A DNA stretch of 5,533 nucleotides from JdFR-22 sp046537735 (GTDB lineage: Archaea; Halobacteriota; Archaeoglobi; Archaeoglobales; Archaeoglobaceae), in contig JBKHKH010000135.1 in NCBI GenBank assembly GCA_046537735.1, positions 1 through 5,533 on the forward strand. Reading direction: 5' to 3'. Made by a program: the position numbers and the translations under genes. Numbering within the stretch: position 1 is the first letter of the stretch; each line of letters opens with the position of its first letter. The notes under the pieces are model-generated. The model did no database searches. It was not told the origin of the DNA and saw only the letters and a list, made by a program, of their open reading frames with translations. Shown piece after piece: positions 1 to 5,167 of this stretch.

Positions 1-168
1 AGAGACACTCTAAACATAGGGGCAAGGACCATCTTCGGAAAAGTCAACAAGAAGATATACCTCCCCCCAAACCTGGCAGGTAAAGAAATTGAGGAAAAAG
101 CAAGGTTCGAAGAAAATATTCTGGAAATCATCTTTGAGAAAGAACGTTCACAGACAGAGAAGGAATAG
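1..168 (+). CDS. C-terminal end of an unrecognised protein (partial)
   Basis: An open frame runs in from the window edge and ends at TAG (166-168), giving 55 residues. There is no ATG, GTG or TTG in this frame, so the true start lies upstream. The first half contains a short beta-rich-looking stretch (GKVNKKIYLP, residues 13-22) followed by NLAGKEIE. This faintly recalls small AbrB/SpoVT-like or transposon-associated archaeal proteins in which a 'K-x-x-K-I-Y-(L/V)-P' strand precedes 'G-K-x-(I/V)', but the resemblance is too short to assign a family. The tail is rich in Lys and Glu and probably helical and exposed. The gene converges on the tRNA gene, with about 100 bases between them that show no convincing terminator. 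A second stop (TGA) follows in frame two codons later. The function is unknown. I am moderately sure it is coding because of its protein-like composition. Confidence 0.5.
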   Translation, partial: RDTLNIGARTIFGKVNKKIYLPPNLAGKEIEEKARFEENILEIIFEKERSQTEKE

Positions 169-267
169 AACCCTTGATAGTTATTCTAATATTTGAGGAC
201 CTTCAAGACTATCTTTCAGTTAAAAACCAGGTCTTAGGTGCAGTAATCCACATACAAAGAATAAGAG

Positions 268-341
268 TGGGCTCGGCCGGATTCGAACCGGCGACCTCCG
301 CCGTGTCAGGGCGATGTCATGACCACCTAGACCACGAGCCC
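268..341 (-). tRNA. tRNA-Val (anticodon GAC)
   Basis: Read on the minus strand, this folds as a complete tRNA. It has a perfect 7-bp acceptor stem (GGGCTCG with CGAGCCC), a D arm containing the GG pair of the D loop, a 5-bp anticodon stem TCGCC/GGCGG with one G-T pair, and the 7-base loop CTGACAC. The T arm is perfect, with stem GCCGG/CCGGC around TTCGAAT. The anticodon GAC (plus-strand bases 305-307) reads valine codons GUC and GUU. The discriminator base is A (268). No CCA follows, so the tail must be added enzymatically, as is common in archaea. There is no intron and no long variable arm. The gene lies 60 bases downstream of mpgS on the same strand, so it could be read through from mpgS or use its own promoter. 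Confidence 0.96.
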
Positions 342-374
342 TATTACTCAACTTCAACTGCTTTGCCTTGAATT

Positions 375-390
375 GTTTATGAAATTTATG
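375..390 (-). promoter_or_regulatory. Possible TATA region for the tRNA-Val gene
   Basis: On the minus strand the A/T-rich stretch CATAAATTTCATAAAC lies about 40 bases before the mature tRNA 5' end, just after the mpgS stop. An archaeal TATA box here would place transcription start near 355, giving a short 5' leader for RNase P to remove. The match to the archaeal consensus is imperfect, and read-through from mpgS is an equally good explanation. Confidence 0.25.
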
Positions 391-401
391 GTTGAGATTG
401 T

Positions 402-1667
402 TTATATCTCACTGCTCACAAGACCCCATACAAAATTGAAGGCGGTTTCCGAGTTCTCTTCTAGCACTTCCATGAATTTGTTGCCGTCTATGTTCTCTAT
501 CTCTGGCATGCACTCGTTCTTCTTGATATCGTCTCCGGCTTCTATTATTTTGTGTGATGTGAGTTCTTCTTTTATCTGGTTCTTCAATTCCCTGTTGGAC
601 AGCTTGCTGTGGTATATGGTTGAGAGGGAGTCCAGTAACATGCCCTTGACGTGTTTTTCTCCCTTTTCCTCGTGCAGGTGGGGGTTGAGGGTCTCGATTT
701 GAAGTACTTCGATACCTGTGGTTGACGCTTCAGTGTATCTGGATTCCCCTTTTCCAAACTCCTCCAGGAGATAGATGTATTGATAGGGCTCAACTGAGTA
801 ACCGGTGGAGTAGTGCATTATATTGGCCAGCTCCATGGTCATGGCATGCTCTCCGGCATTACCTGTTTTTATTATATCCGTACCGAAACCTGTCTGGTAG
901 GTCAGCAAAGAATTGAGATATCTGTTGGTTGTTTCAGATACTCTGCCCCACTTCTTGAAGTAAAGCTTGCGCTTCACGATCTTGGGTTTGTGTCTCCAGT
1001 GCAGCCTCACCATGGTGTAGGGGGACTCGCACATGCAGAAACCGGCAGCGTAATCCTTTATATACTCGTTTACTGCTCCCGGGAAGTAGTTGTCCGCATC
1101 GATAAATCCTACATAATCCTTCCCCAATGCCTTTGCCAGTGCGAGGCCAGTTATCATCCCTTCAGCCTTTCCGTCCCTGACCAGACCTTCTTCGTCAATA
1201 ATGTGAGGATAACCTGTCTCTTTAAATGCTAGACCTAATGCGGGGTCTTTTTGATGTATAAGCATAATAGGATGTTTGGTTAACTTATGGAATCTTTTTA
1301 TTATTTCTTCCTCCATTTTGAATATGTTTTTACCCATCCTGGTGCTGTTGGACACAACTGCCACATGACATTTTTTGGGGATGGCCCTTAGAACACCGTC
1401 CAGTAAGTTGGTTTTCTCATCTTTGACGGGTATCACAATCAACATTCTTTCCAGTACGCTTTCGATCTCCTCGGTGGAGATGGAGTGAAGTAAGGTGTCA
1501 TTGACGCCCTCCGATTCCAGCTTCAATACTTTTTGGACGTCATAGATCTTTACCGATCCCAAAATCTCTGCACTGCGAGGAGCCTCGATAAGCATGTGTT
1601 CTATACCCCCAAGTACTGTCTGAGGACATCTTATAAAAATGTTGTCAGTTACACTCATATCAGTCAT
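402..1667 (-). CDS. mpgS: Mannosyl-3-phosphoglycerate synthase (GT55 family)
   Basis: The product is a cytoplasmic glycosyltransferase that moves mannose from GDP-mannose to 3-phosphoglycerate, giving mannosyl-3-phosphoglycerate, the precursor of the compatible solute mannosylglycerate. The 421-residue protein carries the family landmarks. These are the nucleotide-binding segment MLIVIPVKDE (75-84), the AVVSNSTRMGKN region (103-114), the KAEGMITGLALAKALG segment (167-182), the metal-binding DAD motif in FIDADNYFPG (188-197), and the NPHLHEEKGEKH segment (328-339) with histidines in the region expected to help bind metal. Family members are usually around 390-430 residues. The C-terminal tail is helical and charged and has no phosphatase domain, so this is not a bifunctional synthase-phosphatase. 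An in-frame TAG two codons before the ATG fixes the longest start. Met4 is a possible alternative. The phosphatase gene mpgP is not in the window. The P-loop gene lies 140 bases upstream and tRNA-Val lies downstream. Confidence 0.93.
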   Translation of the reverse strand: MTDMSVTDNIFIRCPQTVLGGIEHMLIEAPRSAEILGSVKIYDVQKVLKLESEGVNDTLLHSISTEEIESVLERMLIVIPVKDEKTNLLDGVLRAIPKKCHVAVVSNSTRMGKNIFKMEEEIIKRFHKLTKHPIMLIHQKDPALGLAFKETGYPHIIDEEGLVRDGKAEGMITGLALAKALGKDYVGFIDADNYFPGAVNEYIKDYAAGFCMCESPYTMVRLHWRHKPKIVKRKLYFKKWGRVSETTNRYLNSLLTYQTGFGTDIIKTGNAGEHAMTMELANIMHYSTGYSVEPYQYIYLLEEFGKGESRYTEASTTGIEVLQIETLNPHLHEEKGEKHVKGMLLDSLSTIYHSKLSNRELKNQIKEELTSHKIIEAGDDIKKNECMPEIENIDGNKFMEVLEENSETAFNFVWGLVSSEI

Positions 1668-1686
1668 AGACTAGCCATACCTTTTA

Positions 1687-1700
1687 GATTAATAATTAAA
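1687..1700 (-). promoter_or_regulatory. TATA-like box upstream of mpgS
   Basis: On the minus strand TTTAATTATTAATC lies with its first eight bases centred about 29 bases before the mpgS ATG, which would make the transcript leaderless or nearly so. A second candidate, CATATATC, is centred near 1725 and would give a leader of about 30 bases in which AAAGGT, 11 bases before the ATG, could act as a weak ribosome binding site. The spacer 1668-1807 also holds a pyrimidine-rich run on this strand (CTTCAATTCTTTTCTTAATT, about 1761-1780) that could end the P-loop transcript. A separate promoter here suggests mpgS is not strictly co-transcribed with the P-loop gene. Confidence 0.4.
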
Positions 1701-1807
1701 GAAAACTCCGGTAAACTGAAGATATATGAAAAGTTGCGGTCTAGTTTGAAGAATTAGTCAATTAAGAAAAGAATTGAAGATCGAAACCCAAGAAGCTGTA
1801 ACTCGAT

Positions 1808-2704
1808 TCAGGACTTTCTTAGCTCTACGATGGAGTCAAGTATCCCCTCAAACCGTGTATTTTCTGTTGAAGAAGGTCTCAACTCCATAGTCTTAAAAGG
1901 TCGCATTAACTTTAAAATCTCTTCTGTGGTGGTCTTCCAGGGCTCTTTTATGCTAGAAACTGCCGTTAGGGCTTTTCTGTACAGTTCTCCAGAGTAAAAT
2001 GCAGCCTTCCCTGGAGCGACAGCAATAACAGATTGTGCGTTGAGGGAGTAGGCAGTAGGAGCGGCAGCATTGTTGTATGACTCTACCACAACAAAATCAT
2101 GCTTACCAATAATGTGCTCCACACACTCGTCTGCAATGGTGTAGGAGTTAAAGAGCAATGCATTTATGAACTCCAGGTCAACCTCTACAGGATTTTCCAC
2201 AGAGCTGAAAACCCTGTTCACTTCTTCTCTCATAACACCGGTAAGTCTTTCCGCGTTGGAGGGAACACAATAGTGTTTTGTCTCATGGATACTGCTTACC
2301 CTGGTCATAACCAGTTGAGAAGGGAGATTAAGACTCAGTCCTAGATACTCTTGACTCTCCCAGTCCACTCTTTCCGGGTCAGGGGGCATAAGAAGAGATA
2401 CAAACGGTCCTTCCCACTCCATGGGGTCGATACTGCCTGCAGCTTCATGAAGCCTATAAATGTCACTGCCGATAAGCTTGCCGTACTGGATGCTTCGCTC
2501 GACACAGCTGTACTGGTACCAGCCGCTCATTGAGCTTAGGGGTTTGCTTACTCCCACATCGAGACCTCTTTCTCTGGCCTCCCGTAAAAGTGAGCAGGCC
2601 ATGGTGGTCTTACCTGAATCGAAAGGCAGCAAACCCACGATCAAAACCTGGTTTTTATCTCCATCTGGTGTAGACTGAGAGTTGTGAGAACTGTTCTCCA
2701 CCAT
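1808..2704 (-). CDS. Predicted P-loop NTPase of unknown function, dethiobiotin-synthetase-like fold
   Basis: The 298-residue protein has a nucleotide-binding P-loop near its start, VGLLPFDSGKTT (23-34). It is a deviant Walker A: the glycine lies one residue further from GKT than in dethiobiotin synthetase-type loops. GVSKPLSSMSGW (51-62) recalls the K-P substrate loop of the BioD/CobB group, and DFVVVESYNNAAAP (203-216) sits after a hydrophobic strand where a Walker B-like motif is expected, followed by the strand SVIAVAPGK (225-233). I recognise it as resembling a conserved archaeal family annotated only as predicted P-loop ATPase/GTPase. A BioD-like ligase role is inference, and no biotin genes are nearby. 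There is no signal peptide or membrane segment. The first 19 residues are polar and precede the usual start of the fold. A TTG at residue 21, 11 bases after GGAGAT, is a weaker alternative start. The gene is divergent from leuC and upstream of mpgS. Confidence 0.85.
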   Translation of the reverse strand: MVENSSHNSQSTPDGDKNQVLIVGLLPFDSGKTTMACSLLREARERGLDVGVSKPLSSMSGWYQYSCVERSIQYGKLIGSDIYRLHEAAGSIDPMEWEGPFVSLLMPPDPERVDWESQEYLGLSLNLPSQLVMTRVSSIHETKHYCVPSNAERLTGVMREEVNRVFSSVENPVEVDLEFINALLFNSYTIADECVEHIIGKHDFVVVESYNNAAAPTAYSLNAQSVIAVAPGKAAFYSGELYRKALTAVSSIKEPWKTTTEEILKLMRPFKTMELRPSSTENTRFEGILDSIVELRKS

Positions 2705-2723
2705 AAGATTTCTTCAACCCTGC

Positions 2724-2739
2724 TTTTATTTACCTTTGG
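2724..2739 (-). promoter_or_regulatory. TATA/BRE-like promoter of the P-loop gene
   Basis: On the minus strand CCAAAGG followed by TAAATAAAA resembles an archaeal BRE plus TATA box. It is centred about 24 bases before the ATG at 2704, so transcription would begin at or within a few bases of the start codon. No Shine-Dalgarno sequence stands at normal spacing (the bases before ATG are GAAGAAATCTT), which fits a leaderless mRNA and supports the chosen ATG over the internal TTG. Confidence 0.45.
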
Positions 2740-2772
2740 GTTCTGGCTCTGGAAACCATACTTAATCCTGCA

Positions 2773-2790
2773 GTGAAAAATATTTTAAAT
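2773..2790 (+). promoter_or_regulatory. BRE/TATA promoter of leuC, leaderless
   Basis: GTGAAAAA followed by TATTTTAAAT matches an archaeal purine-rich BRE and TATA box. The TTTTAAAT core (2783-2790) is centred 26 to 27 bases before the A of the leuC ATG, which is the standard TATA-to-start distance, so the mRNA should begin at the start codon itself. The bases just before the ATG (TCTCATTTCAAT) contain no ribosome binding site. This is the best promoter in the window. Confidence 0.6.
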
Positions 2791-2812
2791 TGGTTTATTT
2801 TCTCATTTCAAT

Positions 2813-4063
2813 ATGGATTCCGATAAAACCATAGCAGAGAAAATACTCTCTAATAAGAGCGGAATAGCTGCTAATTCAGGTGAAATTGTAATCGCTTATA
2901 TCGATCAAATAGCTTTACAGGATGGAACTGCTCCTCTAGCCATAAGCCAGATGAAAGAGCTGGACAGAGAGATTCAGGCAGCAAAAAGGACCCATTTTTT
3001 TGTGGACCATGCCGCCCCTTCGCCCAGAAAAGAGCTGAGCAATGACCAGAAAATGATAAAGGAGTTTGCTGAAAGCATTGGAGCTGACTTCAATCCTCCA
3101 GGAGAGGGTATTATTCATCAGCTGATGGTAGAGAGATACGTTAATTCCGGAGACCTCGTTGTAGGTGCTGACTCACACACATGTACTTATGGTGCTCTAG
3201 GGGCTTTTGCTACCGGTATGGGCTCTACCGATATTGCGGTAGCAGCCGTATTGGGTAAGAACTGGTTTAGGGTTCCTGAGACATTCAAGATGAACCTGGA
3301 GGGGGATTTTCCCCAGGAAGTCTATCCAAAAGACCTTATTCTAAAGATAATCGGTGATCTAGGTGTTGATGGTGCTACCTATAAGGCTCTGGAGTTCCAT
3401 GGCTCGGCAGCAGACTCCATGCCCATAGATGGGAGGTTCACTATTTCCAATATGGCTGTTGAATGTGGAGCCAAGGTGGGTTTGTTCAAATCCGACCACA
3501 TAACGGGCAAATATCTGGTGGAGAGAGGGAGAGAGAACAGGTTCAGAGAAATTCAGCCTGACGAGAACGCTGAATACGAGAAAGAGTTCGACTTCGACGT
3601 ATCCGGTCTGGAGCCCATGGTCGCTAAGCCACATAACGTAGACAATACCGCAGAGATAAGTGAAGTAGTGGGCATACCGGTCGATCAGGTCTTCATCGGC
3701 ACCTGCACCAACGGAAGGCTCTCGGATATTGAGAGGGCGGCAGAGATACTAAAGGATAGAAAGGTCAAGAGCAGGTTGATCGTGGGACCTGCCAGCAGAG
3801 AGATATACATTAAGGCCATGGATTTGGGCTACCTGAAGACCATAATGGAGGCAGGAGGCCTAATCTCTCCACCCGGGTGCGCCTGCTGTGTGGGAATCCA
3901 TATGGGTGTTCTCGCTGATGGCGAGGTCTGTGTATCCACGGCCAACAGGAATTTTAAGGGAAGGATGGGCAATCCACAGGGAGAGATATATCTCGCTTCA
4001 CCCGCTACCGCTGCGGCAACAGCAGTAAAAGGAGAGATCACTGACCCTCGAGAAATGGAGTGA
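2813..4063 (+). CDS. leuC: 3-isopropylmalate dehydratase / homoaconitase large subunit
   Basis: This is the large, [4Fe-4S]-carrying subunit of an aconitase-superfamily isomerase. In leucine synthesis it would convert 2-isopropylmalate to 3-isopropylmalate. In methanogens close paralogues act as homoaconitase for coenzyme B, and the large subunit alone does not decide between them. The 416 residues match the short archaeal LeuC length and keep the landmarks VDHAAPSPR (64-72), VGADSHTCTYGALGAFATGMGS (117-138, active-site GADSHT), NWFRVPE (150-156), VDGATYKALEF (185-195), FIGTCTNGRLSD (294-305) with cluster ligand Cys298, PPGCACCVGIHMG (353-365) with ligands Cys356 and Cys359, and STANRNFKGRMGNP (375-388). 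The usual GCGPC is GCACC here, adding an extra cysteine (358). The N terminus (TIAEKIL) is where the family normally starts, supporting the ATG. The partner leuD normally follows but is replaced here by pdxS. The transcript is probably leaderless. Confidence 0.93.
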   Translation: MDSDKTIAEKILSNKSGIAANSGEIVIAYIDQIALQDGTAPLAISQMKELDREIQAAKRTHFFVDHAAPSPRKELSNDQKMIKEFAESIGADFNPPGEGIIHQLMVERYVNSGDLVVGADSHTCTYGALGAFATGMGSTDIAVAAVLGKNWFRVPETFKMNLEGDFPQEVYPKDLILKIIGDLGVDGATYKALEFHGSAADSMPIDGRFTISNMAVECGAKVGLFKSDHITGKYLVERGRENRFREIQPDENAEYEKEFDFDVSGLEPMVAKPHNVDNTAEISEVVGIPVDQVFIGTCTNGRLSDIERAAEILKDRKVKSRLIVGPASREIYIKAMDLGYLKTIMEAGGLISPPGCACCVGIHMGVLADGEVCVSTANRNFKGRMGNPQGEIYLASPATAAATAVKGEITDPREME

Positions 4064-4115
4064 CAACTAATGGCTTTTGTCCATCAACCAATTACCAGCA
4101 AAGTTATTAAACACC

Positions 4116-4120
4116 AAAGG
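4116..4120 (+). promoter_or_regulatory. Ribosome binding site of pdxS
   Basis: AAAGG lies 6 bases before the ATG at 4127, a normal Shine-Dalgarno spacing. No TATA box sits at the leaderless distance from this ATG, so pdxS is probably translated from a transcript that begins upstream, most simply the leuC mRNA. The site also favours ATG 4127 over the in-frame ATG at 4145. Confidence 0.5.
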
Positions 4121-4126
4121 ATTTAG

Positions 4127-5152
4127 ATGAAAACGGTGACAGAGATGGAACTTGATAAACTAAAGCATGGAACGGAACTTATCAAGAGAGGATTTGCCAA
4201 AATGCAGAAAGGTGGAACAATTTTGGATGTGACCAACGCCGAGCAGGCAGCTATAGCTGAGGAAGCTGGAGCTGTCGCTGTAATGGCCCTTCATAAAGTA
4301 CCTGCTGATATCAGGGAAGCTGGCGGAGTGGCCAGAATGGCAGATCCCCAGATCATTCAGGAAATTATTGATTCTGTGACCATTCCTGTGATGGCCAAGA
4401 TCAGAATTGGGCATGTAACTGAAGCTTACACCCTGGAGTCCCTGGGTGTGGATATGATCGATGAGAGCGAGGTATTGACCCCCGCAGATCCTTATTTCCA
4501 CGTGGATAAGCACAACTTTACCATTCCATTTGTTTGCGGTGCCAGAAGCCTGGGTGAAGCTGTGAGAAGGACCTGGGAAGGCGCTGCCATGATAAGGACC
4601 AAGGGTGAAGCAGGTACAGGTAATGTGGTGGAAGCGGTCAAGCACATGAGGATCATCAACCGAACCATTGCCACTCTAAAGGAGCTCAACGATGAAGAGA
4701 CCTACGGCATGGCCAAGCATTACGCCAACACCTATAACAGACTACTGGAGACCACCAGAGAAGAGTCTGGTTTTGGAGGAGAAATAAGCCTCAAAGATGT
4801 TGTCTTCGAAGATTATACTCTTCAGGACATTATTGATGGTATCCATAAGGAATTAAACGAAGTTAAAAAATATAATAGACTACCTGTGGTCAATTTTGCC
4901 GCCGGAGGAGTAGCCACACCGTCAGATGCAGCATTTATGATGAGATTAGGGGCAGACGGTGTTTTCGTGGGCTCAGGAGTATTCAAATCCAATAATCCCA
5001 AAGAATTTGCTAGAGCCATAGTAGAAGCCGTCCATCATTACGACGAACCCCAGGTCATTGCTGAAATATCCAAGGGCCTGGGAGATGCCATGAAAGGTCT
5101 CGACGTCCTTCAATTACCAGAAGACGAGAGGATGCAGACCCGGGGAGTGTAA
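4127..5152 (+). CDS. pdxS: Pyridoxal 5'-phosphate synthase subunit PdxS
   Basis: PdxS is the synthase subunit of the DXP-independent vitamin B6 pathway. It condenses ribose 5-phosphate, glyceraldehyde 3-phosphate and ammonia from PdxT into PLP on a (beta/alpha)8 barrel that assembles into a dodecamer. Catalytic positions are all present: Asp34 (in ILDVTNAEQ), Lys91 (in MAKIRIGH) and Lys159 (in RTKGEAGTGN), each 10 residues beyond the Bacillus subtilis positions as I recall them. The phosphate-binding GEAGTGN (160-166), FAAGGVATPSDAA (257-269) and GVFVGSGVFKS (278-288) are intact. At 341 residues it is longer than bacterial PdxS (about 294). Most of the excess is a 37-residue insertion between about 190 and 250, a feature known from methanogen PdxS such as that of Methanocaldococcus jannaschii. 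It follows leuC by 63 bases. pdxT starts 12 bases after its TAA. Confidence 0.97.
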   Translation: MKTVTEMELDKLKHGTELIKRGFAKMQKGGTILDVTNAEQAAIAEEAGAVAVMALHKVPADIREAGGVARMADPQIIQEIIDSVTIPVMAKIRIGHVTEAYTLESLGVDMIDESEVLTPADPYFHVDKHNFTIPFVCGARSLGEAVRRTWEGAAMIRTKGEAGTGNVVEAVKHMRIINRTIATLKELNDEETYGMAKHYANTYNRLLETTREESGFGGEISLKDVVFEDYTLQDIIDGIHKELNEVKKYNRLPVVNFAAGGVATPSDAAFMMRLGADGVFVGSGVFKSNNPKEFARAIVEAVHHYDEPQVIAEISKGLGDAMKGLDVLQLPEDERMQTRGV

Positions 5153-5167
5153 TTGGGGAGTGTAATG
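5142..5167 (+). repeat. 13-bp tandem duplication at the pdxS/pdxT junction
   Basis: Two abutting copies, GGGGAGTGTAATT (5142-5154) and GGGGAGTGTAATG (5155-5167), differ only at the last base. The first copy encodes the end of PdxS and its TAA. The second supplies the pdxT ribosome binding site and ATG. Removing one copy would leave the two genes overlapping by one base as TAATG, so the present 12-base gap looks like the product of the duplication. Confidence 0.85.
5155..5160 (+). promoter_or_regulatory. Ribosome binding site of pdxT
   Basis: GGGGAG lies 4 bases before the ATG at 5165. The strong purine-rich match fixes this start, even though the spacing is slightly short. The site lies in the second copy of the 13-bp duplication, and an identical GGGGAG sits 13 bases upstream inside the last codons of pdxS. 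Confidence 0.6.

Noticed and set aside
169..267. Possible terminator between the first gene and the tRNA
   Set aside because: It has only scattered short T-runs on either strand and no stable hairpin or long T-tract. I see no feature I can support here.
174..371. 65-codon plus-strand ORF containing GSAGFEPATSAVS
   Set aside because: This is the classic false ORF produced by reading a tRNA gene backwards (the T arm and acceptor stem give 'GFEPATS'). It covers the tRNA-Val gene and has no other support.
393..411. 6-bp inverted repeat TGAGAT...ATCTCA around the mpgS stop codon
   Set aside because: The stem is short and A/T-rich and has no T-tract after it on the minus strand. Archaeal termination does not rely on such hairpins, so chance is the simpler explanation.
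813..1232. 139-codon plus-strand ORF opposite mpgS
   Set aside because: It lies wholly inside mpgS on the other strand, resembles no family and has a low-complexity composition. It is a shadow of the real gene.
3983..3994. Perfect 12-bp palindrome GAGATATATCTC
   Set aside because: It lies within conserved leuC codons (GEIYLAS). A single palindrome of this length inside a coding region is likely coincidental.
4160..4645. 161-codon minus-strand ORF opposite pdxS
   Set aside because: It is an antisense shadow of a highly conserved gene. Its His/Ser-rich translation with no motif is typical of reverse-strand reading.
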